Source: Micromonospora lupini (GTDB lineage Bacteria > Actinomycetota > Actinomycetes > Mycobacteriales > Micromonosporaceae). From it: DNA of 64,000 nt. Below, one piece after another: positions 8,332 through 16,942 of this stretch (the stretch's first letter is position 1; every line of letters begins with the position of its first letter). A program made the position numbers and the translations under genes. The notes beneath the pieces were generated by a model. It did not search any database. It was not told the DNA's origin and saw nothing but the letters and a program-made list of their open reading frames with translations. The DNA lies in NCBI RefSeq assembly GCF_026342015.1, contig NZ_JAPENL010000002.1, forward strand, positions 1,431,001 to 1,495,000. The letters run 5' to 3'.

Positions 8332-8454
8332 GTCCGAGGCCGGGCAGTCGCCTGAGGTTGGGCAGTCGTCTGAGGTTGGGCAGTCGTCTGAGGCCGGGTA
8401 GTCGTCTGAGGCCGGGCAGTCGTCTGAGGCCGGGTAGTCGTCCGAGGCCGGCCG
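8332..8454. repeat. 18-bp minisatellite, about 7 units
   Basis: Six consecutive 18-bp units (first at 8347) of consensus GTCGTCTGAGGCCGGGCA follow a 15-bp partial unit at 8332, with T/C and A/G variants between units. More degenerate units extend left to about 8290. There are no spacers, so this is not a CRISPR array. It fills most of the gap between the acyl-CoA dehydrogenase and the next regulator. Confidence 0.9.
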
Positions 8455-8583
8455 ACTGTGTGAGAGCCCGCTTGGTGTGACGTCGGCTCGTTGTGGCGGG
8501 AGTGCCAGCCGTTCGGCTGTCGGATATCGGCGAGCGGGCGTCGGCAGACCGACGTTCGACTGCCGATGGTCGGAGTCGATCCG

Positions 8584-8589
8584 TACTCT
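8584..8589 (+). promoter_or_regulatory. -10 element for a leaderless transcript
   Basis: TACTCT fits the actinobacterial -10 pattern and ends 8 nt before the ATG at 8598, so the transcript would begin at or next to the start codon. No ribosome site is visible. Confidence 0.5.
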
Positions 8590-8597
8590 TCGTGCCC

Positions 8598-11279
8598 ATG
8601 ACTCCGGATCATGATCGGTCGCGGAGCCCGGCCGGTCGTACCGGGCTGCCGGAGCTGCTCCGCGCGCACCGGCGCGCGGCCGGCCTGACCCAGGCGGAGC
8701 TGGCGTCCCGTGCCGGGGTCGGCGTGCGGACGGTGCGGGACCTGGAGCGCGGCCGATCGGTCCGGCCGCAGCGCACCACAGTCGAGTTGCTGGCCACGGC
8801 GTTGGAGCTGGTCGGTGCCACCCGGGCGGCGTTCCTGGCCACGGCCCGCGGCGCCGCCGGCGGTGAGCAACCCCGACCGGACGTCATCTCGGGCACGCCC
8901 GGTGTCACGTCGACGGCCGAAGCGGCCCGGGCCGCCGCTCCGGTCGCCCTCCCACCACCGGTTGCCCTGATCGGCCGCGACCGCGACGTCAGCGAGCTGG
9001 CCGGAATGCTGACCGCGGAGCGTGGCCCCCGACTGGTGAGCCTGGTCGGGCTGGCCGGGGTCGGCAAGACCGCGCTCGCGCTCGCCGTAGCCCACGCGGT
9101 GGCCCGCCCACACCCGGGCGGTGTGGCGGGCGTGCTGGTGGGCGAGGGCTCGGACGGGCCGGACGTCCTCGCCGCCACGATGACAGTCCTCGGCGCGGCG
9201 CGGCTGCCGGAACTCGTCACCCGGCTCGCCGGCCGGCCGGCCCTGCTGGTCATGGACGCGGTCGAGCGTGCCCCCGGCCCGGTGGCCGAGACGCTGCACC
9301 GGCTGGGCGTCGTGCTGCCGTCGTTGCGGGTGCTGGTCACCGGACGGCACCCGGTCGGGCTGCCCGGCGAACGGGTCTGGCCGGTCGCTCCGCTCGAGGT
9401 GCCACCGCCGGACGCCGAGCACTCCGGGCCGGCCACGCTCGGTTCGTGGCCGGCGGTCGCGCTGTTCACCGCACGGCTCGCCCAGGTCCGTCGGGAGCCG
9501 CCGACTCCCGACGAGCTGCCGGCGTTGGCCGCCCTGGTCCGTCGGCTGGGCGGCCTGCCGCTGGCCATCGAGCTGATGGCCGCCCGGGGCCGGCTGCTCG
9601 ACCTCACCGAACTGCTCGACAGGTACGGCGATCGCGTGCTCGACCTGACCACCTCGGCCGACCCGGCGACCCGTACCCGCTGGGACGGCCCGGAGGCGGC
9701 CACCCGCCGCCCGCCTGCCACCGATGCGACGCGGGCGGCGGTGGCGGTGACCCTGCGGGACGCGGTGGCGACCAGCTACCGCCTTCTCGCGCCGGCCGAG
9801 AGCGACGCGCTGCGGCGGCTCGCCATGTTCGGTAACCGGTGGTCTGTGGAGTTGGCCGAGGAGATGCTCGCCGACGAGGCCGACCGGGACGGTACGGTGG
9901 CAATCGATCCTGTCCCGTTGCTGGATCGCCTCGTCGAGCTTGGGCTGCTGAGCGTTCGCGGCACCGGGCCGTTCCGGTTCCGTCTGCTGGACGCGGTTCG
10001 TGACTTCGCCATCGAGCAGGCCGTGGGTGGTGGCGAGCTGACCTGTGTACGGCGTCGGCATGCGGAGGTGGTCGCCCGTCTCGTGGCGCGGACCGCCTCC
10101 GACCTGGCCGGCCCCCGGATGCTCGACGCGGTGCACCGGCTCGACGAGGTGAGCAGCGACATCAGTACGGCGCTGGCCCACGCGGCGACCGACGACCCGC
10201 TGACCGCGCTCCGTCTGGCGGCCTGCCTGCCCCGCTGGTGGCGCTTCCGGGGGCGCGATGTCGCCGGGCGGCAGTGGCTGCGACGGCTGCTGGCCGATCC
10301 CCGGACCGCCGACGCGGACCCGATCCTGCGCGGCTGGGCCAGCCTCGGGGTGGCCCGGCTCGCTGCCGAGCACGGTGCCGAGGTCGACGAGTTGCCGACG
10401 GCGCGGGCCGCGTTGGAGACGTTCCGGCAGGCCGGCGACGTGACCGGCGAGCTGGAGGCGCGCAGTGTGCTCGGCGCGCTGCTGACCACCGTCGGCGGGC
10501 ACGACGAGGCCCGGGAGCAGGCCGAGGCGGTGCTCCGGCTCGCCGCCCGCAATGGCCGGACCCGGGATCTGGCGGTCGCGCAGAACAGCCTCGCCTGGCA
10601 CGAGATCCGGGTCGGTGACCTGGGCGCGGCTCGCCGTCGGCTGGCCGCCGTGGACCGGCTCGCCGCCGAGGGTGGTGAGCAGCGGTTGCGGGTGCTTGCC
10701 TGGGCCAACCGGGCCGAGGTGTCCCGCCTGGAGGGCAGGTACGCCGACGCCGTCGACCAGGGCCGGCGCGCGGCGGCGGCACTGTTCGAGTTGGGTGACC
10801 CGGGGCATCGCCGGCGGGTGCTCGGGACTGTCGGGTTGGCGCTCGCGCAGGACGGGCGTGCCGCGGAGGCGACCGAGGTGCTCACCGAGCTGCGCGCGGG
10901 GGTCGCCGAGGCGGCAGTTGTCGTGCCGGGGCAGCAGTGGGTGGAGCGGGTCGGGCTCCCGCGACCGCGCTCGGACGAGACGGTGTTGTCCTGGGGTGGG
11001 CCGGAGGCGGGTATCTGTGCGCTGATAGAGGGCAACCTGGCACTGCACCGGGGTGACAGGGAACTGGCGGCGGAGTGGTTCGCTGCCGCCGCCGGGGCCG
11101 GTCACGATCGGCGGGACGTGGTGGAGGCGCTGGTGGGCCTCGCCGCGAGCACGTCGGACCCGACGGTCCTCGATCGTCTCGACCGGGCCTGCGAGGAGAG
11201 TGGCATCCGGCTGCTGCCGCAGGAGGCCGGGCTCCTCTATGCGCTGATGGCCGCGCGGGGCGGGACCGCCGAGCGCTAG
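8598..11279 (+). CDS. XRE / NB-ARC ATPase / TPR transcriptional regulator
   Basis: 893 residues. An XRE helix-turn-helix at about 15-70 (LLRAHRRAAGLTQAELASRA, then VRTVRDLERG) is followed by an NB-ARC/AP-ATPase at about 115-400 with P-loop GLAGVGKTA (about 150), a Walker-B-like LLVMDAVE and the GLPLAIEL motif. An alpha-solenoid of TPR-like repeats (about 540-890) completes it. Proteins with this layout are signal-sensing STAND regulators in Actinobacteria, related to AfsR but with an XRE instead of a SARP domain. The ATG at 8598 is chosen because it begins the domain and has a -10 element 8 nt upstream. No target is evident among its neighbours. Confidence 0.85.
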   Translation: MTPDHDRSRSPAGRTGLPELLRAHRRAAGLTQAELASRAGVGVRTVRDLERGRSVRPQRTTVELLATALELVGATRAAFLATARGAAGGEQPRPDVISGTPGVTSTAEAARAAAPVALPPPVALIGRDRDVSELAGMLTAERGPRLVSLVGLAGVGKTALALAVAHAVARPHPGGVAGVLVGEGSDGPDVLAATMTVLGAARLPELVTRLAGRPALLVMDAVERAPGPVAETLHRLGVVLPSLRVLVTGRHPVGLPGERVWPVAPLEVPPPDAEHSGPATLGSWPAVALFTARLAQVRREPPTPDELPALAALVRRLGGLPLAIELMAARGRLLDLTELLDRYGDRVLDLTTSADPATRTRWDGPEAATRRPPATDATRAAVAVTLRDAVATSYRLLAPAESDALRRLAMFGNRWSVELAEEMLADEADRDGTVAIDPVPLLDRLVELGLLSVRGTGPFRFRLLDAVRDFAIEQAVGGGELTCVRRRHAEVVARLVARTASDLAGPRMLDAVHRLDEVSSDISTALAHAATDDPLTALRLAACLPRWWRFRGRDVAGRQWLRRLLADPRTADADPILRGWASLGVARLAAEHGAEVDELPTARAALETFRQAGDVTGELEARSVLGALLTTVGGHDEAREQAEAVLRLAARNGRTRDLAVAQNSLAWHEIRVGDLGAARRRLAAVDRLAAEGGEQRLRVLAWANRAEVSRLEGRYADAVDQGRRAAAALFELGDPGHRRRVLGTVGLALAQDGRAAEATEVLTELRAGVAEAAVVVPGQQWVERVGLPRPRSDETVLSWGGPEAGICALIEGNLALHRGDRELAAEWFAAAAGAGHDRRDVVEALVGLAASTSDPTVLDRLDRACEESGIRLLPQEAGLLYALMAARGGTAER

Positions 11280-11323
11280 TCGGGCACCCGTTGGTGGCCG
11301 GTCGAACGGGGAGTGGCGCGAGC

Positions 11324-11431
11324 GAAGAGCCCCCTTGGTGCTACCCCTCGCTGTTCGCCCGCGCCGTCACCCCCCGGTGATTCCCCGGTGGACGAAGCCT
11401 GCCACCGCTGAGGGGGTAGAAGATGCTCTTC
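11324..11431. other. Long imperfect inverted repeat between convergent genes
   Basis: GAAGAGC (11324-11330) pairs with GCTCTTC (11425-11431), and CTACCCCTC (11341-11349) pairs with GAGGGGGTAG (11410-11419). It is probably a shared terminator for the XRE/NB-ARC and MarR genes. Confidence 0.45.
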
Positions 11432-11497
11432 AGGAGGTTTGTCCGGTCTGCAACATCACTTCTGCCGGTCTTTCTGCCGGTGCTCCGGCACCTGCGG

Positions 11498-12004
11498 TCA
11501 GGCCGGGTCGCAGTCGTCCGCGTCGGCCATCTCCTGATCGGTGCTGCCGGCGGTGGCACCGGGATGAACGGCGTCCCGCACTCGGCGCAGGCCGTCGAGC
11601 AGTGCCGCCAGGGCCTCGGGGTCGAGCTGGCCGGTGAACCACTGCTCGATGATCCGCAGGTGGCCGGGCAGCGTCTCGTCGAGCCGCTGCAGGCCGGCGG
11701 CGGTGACCACCGCGTACGAGCTGCGGCGATCGTTCGGGCAGGCTCGACGGGTGAGCAGCCCGTCGCGTTCCATCCGGTCCACCACACGGGTCACCCCGCT
11801 TGTGGACAGTGACGTCTGCGCAGCGAGGTCGGTCATCCGCAGCTGTTTGCCCGGCGAGCGGGCCAGTCGGGTGATCACTTCGAACTCGACCGCGGAGAGG
11901 TCGTGCTCCTCGAATTGGGCGGCGAACCGGGCCGAGAGCCCGGCGTGGACCTCGTAGAGGAGGCCAACCGCGGTGATCCGGGGGTCGTCGAACACGTTTG
12001 TCAC
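11498..12004 (-). CDS. MarR-family transcriptional regulator
   Basis: 168 residues, usual length. The winged helix-turn-helix is at about 50-105 (LAAQTSLSTSGVTRVVDRMERDGLLTR is the recognition segment, then the wing with DRRSSYAVVT). Flanking helices form the dimer interface. The GTG at 12004 follows TAGGAT. It is divergent from the yceI gene with 98 bp between starts, so it most likely controls that gene and itself. The C-terminus is acidic and probably disordered. The ligand is unknown; members that sense oxidants or phenolics are common next to yceI. Confidence 0.92.
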   Translation of the reverse strand: MTNVFDDPRITAVGLLYEVHAGLSARFAAQFEEHDLSAVEFEVITRLARSPGKQLRMTDLAAQTSLSTSGVTRVVDRMERDGLLTRRACPNDRRSSYAVVTAAGLQRLDETLPGHLRIIEQWFTGQLDPEALAALLDGLRRVRDAVHPGATAGSTDQEMADADDCDPA

Positions 12005-12023
12005 TCGTTAATCCTACCAGTCC

Positions 12024-12064
12024 TTGACAGAGGGAATGTTGTTGCGGTTATATTTGCTCAAGCA
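12024..12064 (+). promoter_or_regulatory. Near-consensus promoter with candidate MarR operator
   Basis: TTGACA (12024-12029) and TATATT (12049-12054) are separated by 19 bp, or TTATAT by 18 bp. The sequence TGCTCAAGCA (12055-12064) directly downstream of the -10 is a TGCT/AGCA dyad well placed for repression by the divergent MarR protein. This is one of the most canonical sigma-70 promoters in the window. Confidence 0.65.
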
Positions 12065-12102
12065 GTCGTTGGGCTACTAAACAATCTTCTGGAGGCACCA
12101 GC

Positions 12103-12684
12103 ATGACCAGCAGCATCGATGCGGTTACCCGCGACTGGGACGGTCTCACCATCCCGGCGGCAGGCACCTATGTGCTGGACGCGGCGCACAAGCGGGTCGG
12201 CTTCGTCGCCCGGCACATGATGGTGAGCAAGGTCCGCGGTGAGTTCAAGGAGGCGACCGCCACCATCACCGTCGCCGAGGACCCGCTGCAGTCCTCGGTC
12301 GTCGCGACCATCCAGGGTGCCAGCATCGACACCACCCAGGGCGACCGGGACGCGCACCTGCGCAGCCCCGAGTTCCTGGACGCCGAGAAGTACCCGACCC
12401 TGGAGTTCCGCAGCACCGGCGTCAAGTCCCGCAGCGGCAGCGAGTTCGTGCTCACCGGTGAGCTGACCATCAAGGACGTCACCCGTCCGGTCGAGCTGGA
12501 GGTCGAGTTCGAGGGCGTGGGTCGCAGCCCGTTCGGCCAGGACATCTTCGGCTTCTCCGCGAGCACCGAGATCGACCGCGAGGAGTTCGGTCTGACCTGG
12601 AACGTCACCCTGGAGACCGGTGGCGTGCTGGTCGGCAAGAAGATCAAGATCGAGATCGAGGGCGAGGCCGTCCGCCAGGCCTGA
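12103..12684 (+). CDS. YceI-family lipocalin-like protein
   Basis: 193 residues. The beta-barrel YceI pattern is clear: GTYVLDAAHKRVGFVARHMM at the N-terminus, HLRSPEFLDAEKYPTLEF in the middle and GELTIKDVTRPVELEVEF near the C-terminus. The family binds polyisoprenoid-type lipids or amphiphiles and is often stress-induced. No signal peptide is visible, so this member is probably cytoplasmic, unlike the E. coli periplasmic protein. GGAGG lies 7 nt before the ATG. It is divergent from marR and ends at a strong terminator, so it is a single-gene unit under probable MarR control. Confidence 0.95.
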   Translation: MTSSIDAVTRDWDGLTIPAAGTYVLDAAHKRVGFVARHMMVSKVRGEFKEATATITVAEDPLQSSVVATIQGASIDTTQGDRDAHLRSPEFLDAEKYPTLEFRSTGVKSRSGSEFVLTGELTIKDVTRPVELEVEFEGVGRSPFGQDIFGFSASTEIDREEFGLTWNVTLETGGVLVGKKIKIEIEGEAVRQA

Positions 12685-12702
12685 TCCCACGGATCACCGG
12701 TA

Positions 12703-12739
12703 CGCCGGGCCCGCGCCGCACGTCGGCGCGGGCCCGGCG
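12703..12739 (+). terminator. Strong hairpin terminator after yceI
   Basis: A 16-bp perfect GC stem (12703-12718 with 12724-12739) and a 5-base loop lie 18 bp after the stop. There is no U-tract, as is common in Actinobacteria. Confidence 0.85.
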
Positions 12740-12968
12740 CCAGCTATGCCGTACGCGTGTGAATTGTCACGACTTGTTGGCACCCCGGCGGGGTGCGGTG
12801 CCGCGGGTTCGGGGTAGAGATGGCGCCACGAGCGCATCCGCTCCGGCCGGCGTCGGAACACCGTCGTCGGCCTCTGGCCCTGGCCAGGTGAGCGCTCTTA
12901 CCGTTGATGGTTCACAATGCGCTTTCCGGGACGGCAGGATCCCGACCGCGCCGGCGTCGGGAGGACAC

Positions 12969-14447
12969 ATGGGCAGGGACGTCTCGCAGGGCGCCTTCTC
13001 CCGGGAGGACCGCGTCCGCTACCGGCAGAAGGTCCGGCGGTGCCTGGACGTCTTCGCCCTGATGCTCGACGACTTCGGATTCGACGCCGACCGGCCGATG
13101 ACCGGCCTGGAGATCGAGCTGAACCTGGTCGACTCGGAGGCCGAGCCGGCGATGCGCAACGAGGAGATCCTCGCCGACATCGCCGATCCGCTGTTCCAGA
13201 CCGAGTTGGGGCAGTTCAACCTGGAGTTGAACGCCGAGCCGCGACTGATCGAGGGCACCGGTTTCGCCAACTACGAACACGACCTGCGGAGCAGCCTCAG
13301 CCGGGCCGACGAGCGCGCGGCCAAGTCCGACGCGAAGATCGTCCTGGTCGGCATCCTGCCCACCCTCACCGAGGGCCACCTGGTCGAGGACAATCTCTCC
13401 ACAAACGAGCGCTACCGGGTGCTCAACGACCAGATCGTCGGTGCCCGGGGCGAGGCCATCGAACTCGACATCCGTGGCGTCGAGCAGTTGCGGACGCACA
13501 CCGACTCGATCGCCCCCGAGGCCGCCTGCACAAGTCTCCAGTTCCACCTCCAGGTCGCGCCGGACAGCTTCGCCGACTACTGGAACGCGTCCCAGGCCAT
13601 CGCCGGAGTGCAGGTGGCCGTCGGGGCGAACTCGCCCTTCCTGTACGGCCGCCAACTCTGGGCCGAGACCCGGATCGCCCTGTTCAAGCAGGCCACCGAC
13701 ACCCGCCCGGAAGAGCTCAAGGCTCAGGGCGTACGCCCCCGGGTCTGGTTCGGAGAACGGTGGATCACCTCGATCTTCGACCTGTTCGAGGAGAACGTCA
13801 GGTACTTCCCGCCGCTGCTGCCGATCTGCGAGGACGAGGACCCGGTGGAGGTGCTGCACGCCGGCGGAGTGCCCCAACTGGGCGAGCTGCGGCTGCACAA
13901 CGGCACCGTCTACCGCTGGAACCGCCCGGTCTACGACATCATGAACGACCGCCCGCACCTGCGGGTGGAGAATCGCGTGCTGCCCGCCGGACCGACCGTG
14001 GTGGACATGCTGGCCAACGCGGCCTTCTACTTCGGGCTGGTCCGTGGTCTGGCCGAGGCGGACCGGCCGATCTGGAGTCAGCTCACGTTCAGCTCGGCCG
14101 AGGAGAACTTCCACGCGGCGGCCCGACGTGGTCTGGACGCCGTGCTGCACTGGCCCCGGTTCGGTGACGTGCCGGTCACCAAGCTGGTGTTGGAGCACCT
14201 GCTGCCCGTCGCCGCGACCGGCCTGGACGGGTTCGGCGTCGACCCGGCGCAGCGGGACCGGCTGCTCGGCATCATCGAGCAGCGCTGTCGTACCGGCCGC
14301 AACGGCGCCGTCTGGCAGACCGAGGCGGTCTGGGCGGCGGAGCGCCACCGGGGCATGGACCGCAGCGCCGCGCTGCACCAGATGGTGCAGCGCTACGCGG
14401 AACTCCAGCGCGGCAACGAACCGGTCCACACCTGGCCCGTCGACTGA
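12969..14447 (+). CDS. GCS2-family carboxylate-amine ligase (glutamate-cysteine ligase-like)
   Basis: 492 residues. The GCS2 ATP-dependent ligase fold is indicated by the substrate-binding LEIELNLVD (about 38-46), LELNAEPR (about 80), SLQFHLQV (about 182-189) and the C-terminal LRVENRVLPAGPT. The ATG at 12969 has GGGAGG 5-10 nt upstream; the 284 bp before it hold the yceI terminator and a promoter region. Such genes are often labelled glutamate-cysteine ligase, but these bacteria make mycothiol rather than glutathione, so the true product may be another gamma-glutamyl or amide compound. It is monocistronic, convergent with a membrane-protein gene 31 bp away. Confidence 0.85.
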   Translation: MGRDVSQGAFSREDRVRYRQKVRRCLDVFALMLDDFGFDADRPMTGLEIELNLVDSEAEPAMRNEEILADIADPLFQTELGQFNLELNAEPRLIEGTGFANYEHDLRSSLSRADERAAKSDAKIVLVGILPTLTEGHLVEDNLSTNERYRVLNDQIVGARGEAIELDIRGVEQLRTHTDSIAPEAACTSLQFHLQVAPDSFADYWNASQAIAGVQVAVGANSPFLYGRQLWAETRIALFKQATDTRPEELKAQGVRPRVWFGERWITSIFDLFEENVRYFPPLLPICEDEDPVEVLHAGGVPQLGELRLHNGTVYRWNRPVYDIMNDRPHLRVENRVLPAGPTVVDMLANAAFYFGLVRGLAEADRPIWSQLTFSSAEENFHAAARRGLDAVLHWPRFGDVPVTKLVLEHLLPVAATGLDGFGVDPAQRDRLLGIIEQRCRTGRNGAVWQTEAVWAAERHRGMDRSAALHQMVQRYAELQRGNEPVHTWPVD

Positions 14448-14478
14448 TCCCCACCGCACCGCCGAGGTCGGCCCGGGG

Positions 14479-15942
14479 TCAGTCGGTGGGGCGGGTGCTC
14501 CTACGGGGTGGGCGGGCGCGCCGAGGTGGCGTGTCCTCGTTTGCCCCGGTAGTGGCGGATTCGGCCGGTGCCGCGTCGTCCGGGGCCGGCCGAGGCGCCG
14601 GCACCCGAGGCGCGGCGGTCGCGTCGCCCGAGCGGGACTCCGCCCTGGTCGCCGGTGACGCGGTCGCGGTCCTGCCGCGCCGAGGCGCCGCGCCGGCCGA
14701 GGTGTCCGTCGCCGGCCCAGCGCCGTCCGGCCCAGCGTCGTCGGGGGGCGTCGGTACTGTCGCGTTGGCCGAGGCGGGGTCGATCCGAGCGCTCGGCCGG
14801 GTGGCCGGATCGGGCTCGATCGGTGCGGTCGGGACGGGCTGCGTACCTGCGGCGGCTGACCGTCGGTGGGCAGCGCGTCTGCGGCCGGCCCGCTCGGCGA
14901 GGACGGCGGCCAGTATCGAGCCGCCGACACCGGCGATCACCGCGTACGGGGCGATGATCTGGGTGGAGAACTGCGCGGGCCCCAGGGTGGCCCAGCGCGG
15001 CACAGTGGTCAGGTAGGCGAGCGCGACGAGCAGCGGGCCGGCCGCGCCGGAGGCCGCCGCGCCGATCCGGTGCCCGCCGGACCGCGCGCCGCCCCGGGCG
15101 ACGAGCGCACCGATCAGGAGCGCGGGTACGAGTGCCAGCAGCGCGCCGGGCCAGTAGAGCTGGCCCCCGATCCAGTACCGCGCGTGGTCCGGATCGAGCT
15201 GCCACGTGCCGAGCTGAGCGCCGGTGAGCCCGCGTCCGACGCGTACCCCGTCGATGACCGAGACCACCGCGAGCAGCCAGAGCCAGGCGGCCGTCGCGGT
15301 GACGTTGAGCGCGGCGGTGCGGGAACGCAGCGCCCAGAGCGCGACGAAGACGCCGATCAGGATGCCAAGCGCCGCGTGCAGGGCGGCTACCCGTTGCGGC
15401 GTGCCGGTGTCGGCACCCGCGGCGACCCGCGCCGGTACGGCAACCAGCAGCACGGTGACCAGCCCACCGAGCCCGGCGCCGAGCGCAAGTGACAGCCTGC
15501 GGAACAGGCTGCCGCGCTCGTCGGGCAGCGTGTCGGCCACCGGTGCCGGCCGGTCGACGGTCGAGGTCGGCCGGTCGATCACCGCGTCGGCGCCCTCGAC
15601 TCGGGCCGGCCGTCCATCGTCGAGCGCCGCCGGCTGCGGCGGCGCGGCCCCGGTCGCCGGGGCGGGCGACGTCGGCTCGGCATCGGCCGGGATGTCAACC
15701 CGGGGAGGTTCGGAACGCTTGTGCAGTCGCTGCGCGCATACCGCGCCGAGCACCGTCGAGCTGGCGGCGAGCCAGGTGGCCCATGCGAGGCCGTCCGCCC
15801 AGGCCGTGTCGTTGGCCCCGGCGTCGGTGGGCGTCCAGGTGATGACGCCGAGCCCGTAGCCGAAGCCGAGCTGTGCGGCACCCGCGCCGGCAGCGACCCC
15901 GATCGCCGTCACGATCGATACTCCCCAGCCCCGTCTGGCCAT
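14479..15942 (-). CDS. Multi-pass membrane protein with disordered regions, unknown function
   Basis: 487 residues. Hydrophobic segments near 8-28, 47-66, 155-175, 185-205, 213-231, 255-285, 290-315 and 322-342 give about eight membrane spans. Residues 70-145 and the C-terminal 140 are Ala/Pro/Arg/Asp-rich and disordered, probably cytoplasmic. The ATG at 15942 begins MARRGWG; TACGCT ends 7 nt before it, so a leaderless transcript is likely. No catalytic motif is recognised. It is divergent from a PASTA-domain gene (113 bp). Confidence 0.7.
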   Translation of the reverse strand: MARRGWGVSIVTAIGVAAGAGAAQLGFGYGLGVITWTPTDAGANDTAWADGLAWATWLAASSTVLGAVCAQRLHKRSEPPRVDIPADAEPTSPAPATGAAPPQPAALDDGRPARVEGADAVIDRPTSTVDRPAPVADTLPDERGSLFRRLSLALGAGLGGLVTVLLVAVPARVAAGADTGTPQRVAALHAALGILIGVFVALWALRSRTAALNVTATAAWLWLLAVVSVIDGVRVGRGLTGAQLGTWQLDPDHARYWIGGQLYWPGALLALVPALLIGALVARGGARSGGHRIGAAASGAAGPLLVALAYLTTVPRWATLGPAQFSTQIIAPYAVIAGVGGSILAAVLAERAGRRRAAHRRSAAAGTQPVPTAPIEPDPATRPSARIDPASANATVPTPPDDAGPDGAGPATDTSAGAAPRRGRTATASPATRAESRSGDATAAPRVPAPRPAPDDAAPAESATTGANEDTPPRRARPPRRSTRPTD

Positions 15943-16055
15943 GCCGGGCAGCGTAACGTCCCGTCGTCGGTGCGGCGAGTCGCAGTGACCCGCCGGTATG
16001 GACCGTCGGCACAACGTGATGGGCGGCGAGCGGTACGGTCGCCGATGATGAGGCG

Positions 16056-16769
16056 GTGGGCGGTATGACGGACGCGAACACGGGTCGGCAGGATTCCGCA
16101 GGCGGCCAGGCCGGCGGCGGCGGCGGGAGCCGGGCCAGCGTGCTGCTCGGTGGCGGGCTGGTCGCGGTGCTGCTGGCGGTTGTCGGTGCGACAGGCGGCT
16201 GGCTGTTGGCCGGCGAGGACGACGAAGCTCCACCGAGCCCGCAGGCGGTGGCCACCACGGCGGGTACGCCGACCGGCCGGGCCACCTCGTCGCGGCCGAC
16301 CACCGGCCGGACCACCCCCTCCGCAGCCCGGACGACGGCCTCCACGACGAAGGGGACCGGGCTGACCGTGCCACCTGTGGTCGGCGCCGACTTCGAGCAG
16401 GCACGCGAGATGCTGCGTGAGCAGCGGTTGGGCTGGCGTCTGGTCTTCGGGGGCGGCACCGGCCGCACGGTGGAGAGCGCCTCGCCGGCCGTGGGCACCG
16501 CGGTGGCCCGGGGCACCACGGTCCAGCTCCAGGTGGCCGGTCCGGCCCCCGCCGCCGAGGTGCCGGACGTGGTCGGCGAGCATTGCGACAAGGCGGCCGA
16601 CGAGCTGGTCGAGAAGGGCCTCTACCCGCGTTACCGCAGTGGGCGCAGCGGGAAGGTCAGCCGGCAGGAACCGGCCGAGGACGGCCCGGCCCGCTGGAAC
16701 GACGAGGTCAGCATCTGGTGTGGGGCGGTTGCCCCGCCAGGTCTCCCGACCACGAAGCCCACCCTCTGA
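16056..16769 (+). CDS. Single-pass membrane protein with two PASTA-like domains, no kinase
   Basis: 237 residues (GTG at 16056; an in-frame ATG at 16065 is possible). A cytoplasmic Gly-rich tail of about 30 residues is followed by one membrane span (about 28-51) and a Thr/Ser/Pro linker. Two extracellular PASTA-type repeats come next: VPPVVGADFEQAREMLREQ and VPDVVGEHCDKAADELVEK, with a Cys near the C-terminus (SIWCG). PASTA domains bind peptidoglycan or lipid II and are usually fused to Ser/Thr kinases; here the kinase is absent. TACGGT (16034-16039) is a plausible -10. The next gene has the same layout and orientation. Confidence 0.85.
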   Translation: MGGMTDANTGRQDSAGGQAGGGGGSRASVLLGGGLVAVLLAVVGATGGWLLAGEDDEAPPSPQAVATTAGTPTGRATSSRPTTGRTTPSAARTTASTTKGTGLTVPPVVGADFEQAREMLREQRLGWRLVFGGGTGRTVESASPAVGTAVARGTTVQLQVAGPAPAAEVPDVVGEHCDKAADELVEKGLYPRYRSGRSGKVSRQEPAEDGPARWNDEVSIWCGAVAPPGLPTTKPTL

Positions 16770-16942
16770 CCCGCCCCGCCGCATCGCCGGCGGGTCGGGC
16801 GTCGGAAATCGGGCTGTCCGGAGTGCCGGGACACCGCGACTTCACCAAAACCGAGCCGATCAATGCCGGCCCATGTCGACGTGGGCGGTTAGGTTGACGG
16901 TCGAGGGCCATGGCGCCTGCCCGGTTCGGGAAAGGACGTGCG

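Noticed and set aside
8332..8454. Possible CRISPR array
   Set aside because: Units are contiguous 18-bp repeats with no spacers and no cas genes nearby.
8079..11105. A long minus-strand open frame antisense to the XRE/NB-ARC gene
   Set aside because: A shadow of high-GC codon bias: the peptide is rich in Arg/Pro/Gln low-complexity sequence, and the plus-strand gene has clear domains.
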